Assembly (NCBI GenBank): GCA_051294375.1
Contig: CM119269.1
Location: forward strand, 4,026,502 to 4,090,501
Length of the DNA stretch: 64,000 nt
Source of the DNA: Paraspadella gotoi
Lineage: Eukaryota > Chaetognatha
Direction of reading: 5' to 3'
The notes beneath the pieces are model-generated. The model searched no databases, had not been told where the DNA came from, and saw only the letters and a list, made by a program, of their open reading frames with translations. The translations under genes and the position numbers were made by a program. Shown here in pieces: positions 55,301 through 64,000 of the stretch (positions are counted from its first letter, which is position 1; each line of letters starts with the position of its first letter).

Positions 55301-56950
55301 CTGATGGATTTTCGGAATGGGGTGATTTTTAGTAGAAAGTAAAGAGAAAAGTTATTCGCCGCAACAAAGACAAAAAGAGAAAGCCGAAGCTGCTGGCCGC
55401 TGCTGGCTCACTTTGAACGCGGTTCTTTACAAGTAAATTTGATTCCGATCAATTGGTTTGAAGTGTTTTTTTTTATAAAACATAGTACTATAGGCTGACC
55501 AAGTGAAATCACAGAAATTCCCTAATACAAATATAACAAATCGAGTTCATGTTTTGGAAAAAAAGATTGTCAAACTGACCTGCGTTGATGCGATAAAAAT
55601 GTAAACTTAATGAGCCAAATATCAAAAAAAAATTCAAGTATTTCATTTTTTATCACGGATGAAAATGTTTTTATATTTTAAATTTTTTTTCTGTTTCGAA
55701 ACTTTTTTTTTAGTTGATTCTCTTCCAAGCGACAAAAGTAACCGATGATCTGTAAATATTTATCTAATTCGGAGCAAAAAAATTTAAAAAAATATATTCC
55801 CTTAATAAATCTATTATTCTATATATGTTTCCTTGCAATAATAAAAACCTTTAAAGATTAGAATAAAATATTTAATGGCTTTTTTATTTTGTAATTTCGC
55901 GGTTTTTCCCCGTAAAGAACGAGCCATTCTGCTTTACTTGTGGACTTCTTCACTTCGCCATCGGCACTACTTTCTTAAAACGCCCCATCTATTTTTCTAA
56001 CACTAAAACTTAATTTCAACTCTTATTTTTAGCGAATATTTAACCCATTCCCGAGCCTTAACCCCTAAACTCAATACCGAGCCCTACCATAATCCCCTGA
56101 AGTTATAAGGTGAGATGCCCCATCAACGTAGGCATTATTAGAGCAATGGGACGCTTTTTGTGAAAAGATGTGTACAATGTAGTAACGTAATAAGCAGAAA
56201 ATACAATCACGTAACCAAAAAGTCAATTTATGGAAACTGATAGGATACAGATTCTGTTTCCTTTTTTTACTCTCCTGACTTTGGTAACTAAAAAAAACAA
56301 CGATTATCTTCGATGACATTCCGTTTTTATTGCTAAAAATATTAAACTTTATTGACATTAAAACGTTGATTACCTTTCCACTCCTTTTTTTTTAAATCAT
56401 TATCTTTTTAAGAGAAAATTCGTCAAAATTTCTAAAAAATCCTTTGAATCGTAAAATCTACAACGAGATACCAATCGTGATCTATTGCTAAGGCACAGAG
56501 AATGAATGATGGTCTAACAAAGGTTTTTTTCAAAAGATTTTAGTCAGGTTTTTTCGACCATCCATTGAATCCGTAACAAACCCGGGAAGAAAACCTATTA
56601 AAAATTCTATATAAAAAGACTAAAGCAAAAGCAAGAACAAAAAAAAATTCTTTCGACGAAATATTGCAATTGACTAGGAATGCATTTTATTTTTTTTTTT
56701 TTAGTTTTCGTTTATTTAAAAAATTCAAAAAAAATTCATAAAAAAGTGAAAAATTTGGTAAAAGATTGAAAATTTTTGACAAAATCGAAAATTTGATTCG
56801 TTTTTTTTTACTTCCATTACAAAAGAACGAAACGTTGTATAATATAATAAATCAACCCCCCTCCAAAAAAATACATACATACACCGCACTAAACTAAGCA
56901 AAAAAAGTTTAAAAATATCATGCTCAAATTGATCGTTTATATATTCGACG
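55301..56950. other. AT-rich non-coding stretch
   Basis: AT-rich with no splice-bordered frame I can defend. It includes the 3' flank of the IQ-motif exon. Confidence 0.45.
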
Positions 56951-57160
56951 CTACACTTGAGCGTCATCGTCGTCAACTCGTCGCGGGTTCGAATCACTCT
57001 CTTCTTTCGCGTCGTGGGAATCGCCATCTTGCGTCTGGACCTCGTCAGGACCCGGGTTCGAGTCCCGTGCCCTTCTCTCTTCCTCCAAAGTCTTTCGAGT
57101 TGAGTAGCCCCGAAAGTTGGCCTGGATCTTCGTCGCCGCCGAATTTAAGTCCGCCGAATT
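56951..57160 (-). CDS. Terminal exon with IQ motif
   Basis: On the minus strand, after ATTACATTTTGCAG, 69 codons in phase 0 read NSADLNSAATKIQANFRGYS, then TRKTLEEERRARDSNPGPDE and an acidic tail ending DDDDAQV-stop. A-A-T-K-I-Q-A-N-F-R-G-Y-x-x-R is a complete IQ calmodulin-binding motif. The preceding exon (58652) is Glu-rich and joins in phase 0. An acidic stretch plus C-terminal IQ also occurs in sperm-surface protein 17-like proteins, so two readings are open: C-terminus of the doublecortin protein, or a separate SP17-like gene. Confidence 0.65.
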   Translation of the reverse strand, partial: NSADLNSAATKIQANFRGYSTRKTLEEERRARDSNPGPDEVQTQDGDSHDAKEESDSNPRRVDDDDAQV

Positions 57161-57440
57161 CTGCAAAATGTAATTAGAAATAATCCATCATTAAAGAATT
57201 AACGTTTTTTTTATTTTAACTTTTAGCAAGCAATTCTTTTTTAATTTTGATTTTTAACAAGCAAGATATATATATGTACATATATTTAATCACCATGGTG
57301 GCTACTCTAGACTTTTATTCTCCAGTCTATGGCGAAGTTTAAAATCAAATCAAATCAAGAGGTGACCAGAGTTCATTGGCCCTCGCGAGAAATAATCAGG
57401 GTCTATTCAAAATTTAGAGTCTAAGAAATTAATTTTATTA

Positions 57441-57473
<33 letters not shown>

Positions 57474-58651
57474 TATATAATTGGTGAGGAGATTTTTAAG
57501 GGGATTTTTAGTAGAAAGTTGAGATAAAATTTATCCGTCGCAACAATTTTTGCAATCTTCTTTAATCAAGAAAAAAACCTTACGCGATAAAAAAAAAACA
57601 AAACAAAAAACCACGCAGACTATTTGACACTAATTGGACGACTTTGACTAAATCAACGGGCGCCCACTTTGTCGAGACTCGAGAGTCACGTGACTACGCA
57701 ATCAGGGGGCGCTGATTGGATGAGATTTTTTAAACGCTGGAGGGAGAGTGAGTTCCAAAAGACGAATCGTTAATTAATTACTATGAGCAAAAACCTAACA
57801 AACATGATTGTCAGAAAGTTAGTAAGTCTTTAATGGGGGGGAGGGGGAGGGGTTCATGCTTTTCACGAATCTTCTGACTTAAGCTATAAGCATGTATAGA
57901 ATAGAATAGAATAGAATAGAATAGAATAGAATAGAATAGAATAGAATAGAATAGAATAGAATAGAATAGAATAGAATATAATAGAATAGAGGATCGAGAT
58001 CATTTTTAACCATTAATTTTTAACTCTTAGTATCACGGTAGAGTACGGTATATTTTTTCATGTATCAAAACTGCGTACAATTCAAAACAGTTTAAGAAGA
58101 CTAGCCATTAAATTGTAAATTTCTTTTGTTTGCATCTTGACATTAATTTAAAAATTAGATTTTTGACGGGATTCGGGCGTCGATGAGCTCGACTTTGTTT
58201 ACTCGAAACGACGAAGAAAGAAGCGACGAAAGCGACGACGACGACGACGACGACGACGAAAGATTAACGAGACTTCGAAAAACAAAAATAGAAGCGAGGC
58301 CGGGACAACAACAACAAAGACGACGACCACGATAAAGCCGACGACTAAAGAATGAAGAAAAGACCCTCTCATTGACAATGAGGACGACAAAAACGACGAT
58401 CAAGAAAACGATGACAATGACGAAGAAGACGACAAAGAAAACGACTGGTCCGGTCCGATAACAAGTTTTGATACTTTTGAGCTTGTTGACTAATGACTAA
58501 TGACCACGACGAAACTTGTGAAACGACCACGAAGATGACAAACTACTAGGACGACGACTACGATCAAACAAAAATTGACGACGACGACGACGACGACTAT
58601 GGCGAATGAACTTGGAATTAATCAGCGAAGGAATTAACTTTTGTTTATTAC
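57161..58651. other. Intron/intergenic with (AATAG)n and (ACG)n
   Basis: Pentanucleotide array TAGAA at 57896-57985, ATT repeats at 57437-57478, and ACG/GAC repeats at 58225-58258 and 58575-58597. The palindrome CACCATGGTG at 57291 is probably chance. No exon recognised. Confidence 0.5.
57896..57985 (+). repeat. (AATAG)n pentanucleotide microsatellite
   Basis: About 17 units of AATAG with one variant near the end. Confidence 0.95.
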
Positions 58652-58888
58652 CCGTCGTCCGCCGGCGTCCTCGTCATTTTCAGCCGCCTCCCTCGCGTCC
58701 TCTTCCTCCCTCTTCTCCTCCTCCACTTCCTCCCTCTTCTCCTCCTCCACTTCCTCCCTCTTCTCCTCCTCCACTTCCTCCTCCTCAACTTCCTCGTCCT
58801 CTCTCAAGTCGACGGGAATCTCCACCTTCGTCTCCTCCGTCTCCTCCACCTCTTCCTCTTCCTCCTCCTTCTTTTCCTCCTCCGCGTT
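58652..58888 (-). CDS. Glu-rich acidic exon with 12-residue repeat
   Basis: On the minus strand, from TTTTCTTCTCTCAG to donor GTAATA, 79 codons in phase 0 read NAEEEKKEEEEEEVEETEET, then KVEIPVDLREDEEVEEEEVE and EEKREEVEE repeats, ending EDAGGRR. The good acceptor, donor and phase agreement with the IQ exon make this a real exon and not mere purine repeat. Its repeat unit (GAGGAGGAAGTG family) probably expanded as a minisatellite. The role may be as an acidic spacer. Confidence 0.6.
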
Positions 58889-59390
58889 CTGAGAGAAGAA
58901 AAGAAAAAACGGCTTGAGTGCAGCCAAGGGAGACGCTTTTGAAGAAACGGTGTCTGCACGGCGTTGTGGCGGTGGTGGGGGCGAGGTGGAGGGGCGAGGT
59001 GGAGGGGGCGAGGTGGAGGGGAGGGTTCGGGGGTGGGAGGGCAAAGCGGAGAAATAATTGGGAAAGTTTTTGGCGGATTGGTGAGAGGAAGGTTGGGCAG
59101 AAGAAAACCCATTAATTTGACTACATTAATTATCATATGCCCAAATTACCAATCGACATTTACAGACATTTACAAACATTTTTCCAAAGATTATGACTAT
59201 GTATGACTACAAAGATTAAGGACTACGTAACGTCTAGGAACTTTTTTTTATTTACAAAAAAGTGAATTGAGATAAAATTCTTCTTGAAAATTTGATTTTC
59301 ACGAGTATTCAATTCAATTTTTTTTCTTTCATTGGTGAATTGATTAAAAACTAAGATTTCAGTTTGAAATTAATCGAAAAGAGCGAAGAA

Positions 59391-59428
<38 letters not shown>

Positions 59429-59430
59429 TC
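58889..59430. other. Non-coding stretch
   Basis: GGGGGCGAGGTGGAGG-type repeats at 58975-59035, then AT-rich DNA and (GA)n at 59394-59422. Confidence 0.5.
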
Positions 59431-59439
59431 TTCGGCTTC

Positions 59440-59700
59440 TTTCTTCCATCTACGAATAGCTCCGGGCGAAAGACTGGAAGATCGTGTCAAAGACTCTGAC
59501 GACGCCTTCGGCGACCCAAGAAGCGTAGAAAATAGTAAAACATTTTCTCGGGGCGTTCCGCTCTTTCGCACGGCCCCGCAACGCCTCCCGCCCTCCGCGG
59601 GCAAAACAAAACAACAAAAGGGTCTTTCAGTCGGAGGCGGTTGTTTTTTGTATGCGATGGCGCTCCCGTGGAAGCCTCTCAGTCCGTGAATGCGAAATGG
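59440..59700 (-). CDS. GC-rich open segment upstream of the acidic exon, unresolved
   Basis: The minus strand is open with coding-like composition, for example GAVRKSGTPRENVLLFSTLL then GSPKASSESLTRSSSLSPGA. The + strand and a second minus frame are open too. No splice pair is convincing. If the IQ gene were SP17-like an RIIa domain would be expected here, and none can be read with confidence. Confidence 0.15.
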
Positions 59701-59749
59701 TCTCGTGGGAAATTGGAAAAAGATCATTGGGAAAACTGTGTGTATATAT

Positions 59750-60060
59750 ATATCTCTTTCTTCTCTCTCTCTCTTCTTTCTCTCTTTCTCAATTCTTCTT
59801 GCTCTTCTCTCTTTCTCAATCTCTCTCTCTCTCAGCAACGCTCCAACATATGCATGAAGAAAAACCAAACAAAATTAAAAATTAAAAGCTTCATATTCAT
59901 TAGTATCATAATTTTTGGTTAGCTTTGCTGGCAGCTTGCCGTTTCATTCTCTTGTAAAAATGGTGGAGTCATTAATCCTCCATAGCTTGTCCAGAGTCAA
60001 GAGTTGGTTATTGATATATATATATATATAATATTTAAAATGGTTGTAATTACCATTTTC
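59750..60060 (+). repeat. Pyrimidine repeats and (AT)n
   Basis: CT-rich repeats at 59753-59834 and (AT)n at 60014-60031 in AT-rich DNA. Confidence 0.6.
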
Positions 60061-60359
60061 TTAGAACCCCAAGCGTGAATAATGAATATCCACTATTCCT
60101 CCTCACCATCATCACCGGTCCACTTCTCACCACTTTCTCACCCCCGTTCAACCCCCAGCCACTCTCTAAACCCACTAAATCTTCACCCCCATCCCTCCGA
60201 CTCGATTCGCCACGCTTCTCCTCCATTTGCTTCAAGGCCGCGAGAAATCGAAGACGGAAAGAGACATTAAAGTCGCCCGAAAGGATTTCCCGCCTTCCGC
60301 CTCGCTCACCTGCTCACTACTCGCCGCAACTAAAATCTGTACACGCCTGCCGCCAGGGC

Positions 60360-60535
60360 GCACTCTGTCTCTCTCTCTCTCTATCTCTCTCTCTCTCTCT
60401 CATCTCTCACTCACTCACTCATCTCACCTCACTCACTCACTCACTCACTCACTCACTCACTTCACTCACCACGTCACTCACTCATCACCTCTCTCTCCTC
60501 TCCTCTCTCTCTCTCTCTGTCTCTCATCCCCTCTT
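60360..60535 (+). repeat. (CT)n and (CACT)n microsatellites
   Basis: CT repeats at 60366-60402, ACTC/CACT repeats at 60405-60485, then CT again to 60530. Confidence 0.9.
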
Positions 60536-61000
60536 TCACTCTACCACCGTTAACTGCCCTCGCATTAGCCTCTATCCTTCTCTAGACGCACGAGCGGGAA
60601 CTGACTGCGTTTCTTTGCTTCGTTTACGATTTCAGCGCTAACTAATCTTCCTCCGTCGACTGTCCTTGTCTATCCTCACCTCACCCCACCATTTTGTGAG
60701 GTCACCTTCGGAGCTACCGCGCTGCTCGTCTCTGCTCACTTCGTAACCCATCTTCTCCGTCCCTCCCCGCTCCTTGATTACCTTCTTCCACGTAAGGCTC
60801 CTCGTACCTATTAATTCTACTATAATCGCACATTTTAATCAATTAATAAATAACAAAATGTGTTGTTTTGGTTGATTAATCCAACTTTATAAATCTAATG
60901 CCGTATCCTTGTCAGTTTCGAAATGACCTCGAGGAAGAGAAAAGACTTTGTCAGAGTTTTCTTCCGCTTATATTTTTTTCTCTCTCTCTTTTTTACTTTC
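60536..61000. other. Non-coding stretch
   Basis: Pyrimidine-rich, then AT-rich. No exon or RNA gene recognised. Confidence 0.45.
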
Positions 61001-61004
61001 AAGA

Positions 61005-61095
61005 ATTGCCCACAGCGGGATTGACCACAGCGGGATTGACCACCACGCGATCGACCACAACGTAATTTTAACTGATCGATTGACCACAAAATGAT
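61005..61095 (+). repeat. Short minisatellite, GCGGGATTGACCACA unit
   Basis: Four to five imperfect units of about 15-20 bp around GATTGACCACA. Confidence 0.75.
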
Positions 61096-61200
61096 GGAGA
61101 GGTTTTCGCCGTCCTGTTTCTTTCTTTTTTTCTTTTTTTTTGGTTAGTTGCGCAGGCGTCATTGGCGGAGACCGGAAGTTATCGTCGTCGTCATTTTTCT

Positions 61201-61201
61201 C

Positions 61202-61243
<42 letters not shown>
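61201..61243 (+). repeat. (ATC)n microsatellite
   Basis: Fourteen ATC units, similar to those at 18003 and 40008. Confidence 0.95.
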
Positions 61244-61946
61244 GCCCCCTTTTTTCATAACCAAAAATGAGAAAATGGCGCCGAATCATTTTCCCCTTAG
61301 TTTCGTCGCGAGAATGAAGATTGAGTTTTAAAGGGTTTCTCATCTGAACGAGAAAAGCGGGAGATTTTGGATTGGAAATCAGGAGGAAAAAAACTTTGGA
61401 TTGAGAATTACTGTTAACTTCTGTTAACTTGTTAAGAGACACATTCTTTCTCCGTTCCATCGCATCTCACTTTTATTAACTCAGATGTTGCCTTCTTGTC
61501 GAAGGGGGAATAAAAATAAACATCATTATCATAAAAAAAGAATAAAGAAGTCGGATAAGCGCGTGGGAAGAAGATTCTTGAATACTTATTGAGATAACTA
61601 AATGAGAAGGAAAAAAAAAGACTCTTTTATGCCGAAAGAGCTAAAGGGAAGATGAAAAGGAGAAACTAGTCACGTGATACAGGAAGAAGCGAAAGATACT
61701 TGAGGTTGAATTGTCACTTGGATAAAAGGTAAAGAAGCTTAAAAAAAGAATTAACTCATTTCAAGGAGAAAAAAAAAAGAAAAAGGAAATTGAGAAAATT
61801 AAATACAAATCCTTTTTTTTTTATGAAATCAAGAAAAAACATAAAAGAAGAAAAAATTCTTTAAAATTCAAACTTGTTAATATTATTACTCAATACATTG
61901 CAAAATAGTCCGGAGAGAAAAAAACAAGAACGGTAATTCAAATGTG
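61244..61946. other. AT-rich non-coding DNA
   Basis: Nothing recognised apart from A-runs. Confidence 0.45.
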
Positions 61947-62178
61947 TTGCGCCGCAGTGACTTTCTTTTCGGAATCTTGTCTTTTATTCTTTTTAGTTTT
62001 AGGATTAGTCACTTAGATTTGAGGTTTTTTCCTGTCTTAAAAAATGAGCAATCAAATATAGGCGAAATTTAAGCATTTTTAACATAAGTGGCACAGACCG
62101 ACGGACAAACATACCGACCGACAGACCGACCGACAAGTGACTTACAGAGTTGCTCCGCGAGTACCCGTGGCGCAACTA
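61947..62178 (+). mobile_element. Dispersed repeat with palindromic 3' end, copy C
   Basis: Left end GTTGCGCCGCAGTGAC. Internal landmarks CACTTAGATTTGAGG and CAGACCGACGGACAAAC match copies A and B. The right end is GTTGCTCCGCGAGTACCCGT followed by GGCGCAACTAAAAA. The outermost GTTGCGCC is the reverse complement of the terminal GGCGCAAC, so the copy has short terminal inverted repeats. Confidence 0.65.
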
Positions 62179-62342
62179 AAAAGGGAAAAGCTTGGAAGCA
62201 TATCAAAAAAGGAGAAGAAGAAAAAGAAAAAAAAAAGCTCGGAACGTCATCGCGATAAGGTCTTCTCTCCCGGGAGGAGGAAAAAGCAGGACGGACTTGT
62301 TTATCGGCGTCGACGACGTTGCATCTCATTAACCTCATGGGA

Positions 62343-62382
62343 GGAGAAGGAGGAGGAGGAGGAGGAGGAGGAGGAGGAAAAG
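62343..62382 (+). repeat. (GGA)n microsatellite
   Basis: About twelve GGA units in purine-rich surroundings (62210-62400). Confidence 0.9.
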
Positions 62383-62479
62383 ATGGAAAAGCGAATTGAG
62401 GGTGGGTCCTGTGGAAATGAGGGCTAAGACATGGGGTAGGGGATGAAAAGCGATGGATGTACATTAAAAAAACCGCAAG

Positions 62480-62965
62480 CCCCCCTGTGGACAGTTTGGC
62501 GGGAGCGAAACCGCAGCCGTAACCGGAACGGCTGCTCGGGATGTAACTGAGGCTAATGACACATCGTCAAGGATGCACCTGCAGCCAGGGACGGAACGAC
62601 ACCGGATATCTGGCAATGCAAACATAGAGGGGGAATCGAATGGCATGCGATGACACGTTGACTACTAAATATCGTAGGACAGAATGGCAGCTTGGGAGTG
62701 AGGAAGGAACTGCCACTTGGGAAGGACTGGCAGCCGGCCAAGGAATATTAGCGGGGGACCGAATGGCAGATTAGGATGAAATGGCAGCCAGAGACGGGAT
62801 TGCAGCCGACCATGCAATGGCAACCGGAGAATTGAACGACGAATAGAAAGAACGACAGTCGAGGACGGGACAACAGTCGGGGATGGAAAAGCAGCTGGAC
62901 CTCGGTAACGGAACCGCAGGATCGGGTGGGACCGAGCGGCAGCTGGCGAAAAGAAAAGCCGAGAA
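62480..62965 (+). repeat. GGCAGC-centred degenerate minisatellite
   Basis: Imperfect units of about 20-30 bp around GGAATGGCAGCCGGGGA recur at least fifteen times with variable spacing, e.g. near 62580, 62682, 62728, 62763, 62785, 62805 and 62938. Not open in any one frame. Confidence 0.65.
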
Positions 62966-63152
62966 TTAATTCGCTCTCCGTCCTTTTTTTATTTTGATTT
63001 ATTCCGCAGAAAATTACAACGGGCGGCGAAACAGAGATTATTTTTAGTCGCTTCCGCCGCCGCCGAGATTGAGGACGAAAGATATATCGATCCGACTCGT
63101 CTCTCCTTCTGTCTTTCCCTTTCGCACGGTTTCCATCAAACGTGACTTACAG

Positions 63153-63194
63153 TTGGTTGTCGAGCTTCATTGGCCGTTGGCGGCAGAGACATTG
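63153..63194 (+). CDS. Tiny candidate exon, unknown
   Basis: Between GTGACTTACAG and donor GTAATG 14 codons read LVVELHWPLAAETL. A GC-rich open segment just upstream (63036-63110) reads ASAAAEIEDERYIDPTRLSF in one frame. Too short for a family call. Confidence 0.2.
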
Positions 63195-63475
63195 GTAATG
63201 GGGTAGAGAGTGACGAGGAGAGGAATCGTTGCATTAAGAAATGAAACCATCGAGGTCCATGTGCGAAAAGGTGGAATCCGTATAGGTTCTTTGTGGGAGA
63301 GAGAGATGTGCAATTCATTATCCAAATATCGAATAATGTAAGCGTCTGTCCGTGTGAAATAATGTTTTCACAGGTTCAGTTAAAGAAAATATAACCATTA
63401 AGATTAACCAAAACTCTTGTCGTACCTTTCGGACGGGCGACGCCTCGAACGCGGGGAGGAAAAAGGAAAGAGAGA

Positions 63476-63605
63476 GGAGCAGAGAGAGAGAGAGAGAGAG
63501 GAGAGAAAAGAGAGTAGAGTAGCAAGACGAGAAGAGAGAGAGAGAGAGAGGATGAGAGAGAGGTAGAGTAGAGACGAGAAGATGAGAGGAGAGAGAGCAG
63601 TAAGG
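63476..63605 (+). repeat. (GA)n microsatellite
   Basis: Interrupted GA tract. Confidence 0.85.
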
Positions 63606-63616
63606 AAGAAAAGAAA

Positions 63617-63684
63617 GGCTGTGAATAAGGATCGGGCTGTGAATAAGGTTCAGGCTGTGAATGAGGATCGGGCTGTGAATAAGG
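63617..63684 (+). repeat. 18-bp minisatellite, four units
   Basis: The unit GGCTGTGAATAAGGATCG is repeated almost perfectly. On the minus strand it is open as a hexapeptide repeat (YSQPDP). No exon borders support translation. Confidence 0.8.
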
Positions 63685-64000
63685 GTGTCGAAAGAATCGT
63701 AAACTTCCGACTAGATTTAATTTCAACTTAAACTTTTTAAAATTAATTCTATTTAATTTGGAAGTTTCTTAATTTTTGCTTGATAAATCTTTTTACAGTT
63801 TAAAATTCAAATATCATAAAAACATCGACTGAACACTCTAGATTAAAAGGTTGTTTTTTTATTGACTTTACTTTCGTCTGAACCTCTTCAACTGCAACAC
63901 ATCATAAAACCAGGGGCAAAATAAGCAACCTTCCCTCTGGGAAGCCCACGCAATATGTGGTCTCTCTGATGTGAAAGAGAAAAAAGGATGGAGAGAAAGG
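63685..64000. other. AT-rich non-coding DNA
   Basis: Nothing recognised up to the window end. Confidence 0.45.

Overview
This is eukaryotic, almost certainly invertebrate animal, draft-genome sequence. Small exons with GT...AG borders are rich in CpG and GC, and they sit in AT-rich introns. Doublecortin, MSP-type and F5/8-type-C-like (discoidin) folds can be read by eye, and (GA)n/(CT)n tracts are everywhere. Nothing bacterial or viral was seen. An early-branching metazoan or other marine invertebrate would fit, but the species cannot be named from this window.

Layout. (1) 1-3127 is AT-rich, pyrimidine-microsatellite DNA. (2) 3228-18640 holds pieces of one very large protein gene on the + strand. 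The pieces are an MSP-domain start (18573-18640), the MSP C-terminal half (17683-17795, 13408-13558), a long low-complexity exon (13808-15673) that ends in a 20-residue repeat, related Ala/Pro/Lys-rich and helical exons (10716-12205), coiled-coil exons (8309-10535), and a long coiled-coil repeat array (3228-8076). (3) 18939-20900 is an error-rich duplicate of neighbouring sequence. (4) 21273-24285 carries discoidin-like (F5/8 C) exons. (5) 24557-39818 is a repeat block: two direct copies of about 5.3 kb and a third, rearranged inverted copy, carrying a non-autonomous hAT-like element and a few minus-strand exon candidates. (6) 41348-58888 carries minus-strand exons of a doublecortin-domain protein, followed by a proline/serine tail, a Glu-rich segment and a terminal IQ motif. 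(7) The rest, to 64000, is mostly microsatellite and minisatellite DNA with isolated exon candidates.

The main structural observation is that exon order and exon strand disagree throughout. On the + strand the big gene's parts run C-terminal to N-terminal from left to right. On the minus strand the doublecortin gene's start codon lies at the low-coordinate end and its only stop at the high-coordinate end. In the third repeat copy, four consecutive segments are each reverse-complemented in place. All three fit one cause: contigs placed in the correct order but in the wrong orientation. If so, the window really holds a minus-strand MSP/coiled-coil giant gene and a plus-strand DCX-DCX-tail-IQ gene. 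Splice phases agree across most proposed joins.

Two stretches (3228-8076 and 18939-20900) are full of single-base indels and look like raw long-read gap filling. Their reading frames are broken by errors rather than, necessarily, by mutation. The strongest biological leads are the MSP plus giant coiled-coil protein with several nested repeat tiers, the DCX/IQ protein, the exon-shuffled discoidin genes, the hAT-like element with an 8-bp target duplication, and a dispersed repeat family ending in a near-perfect palindrome.
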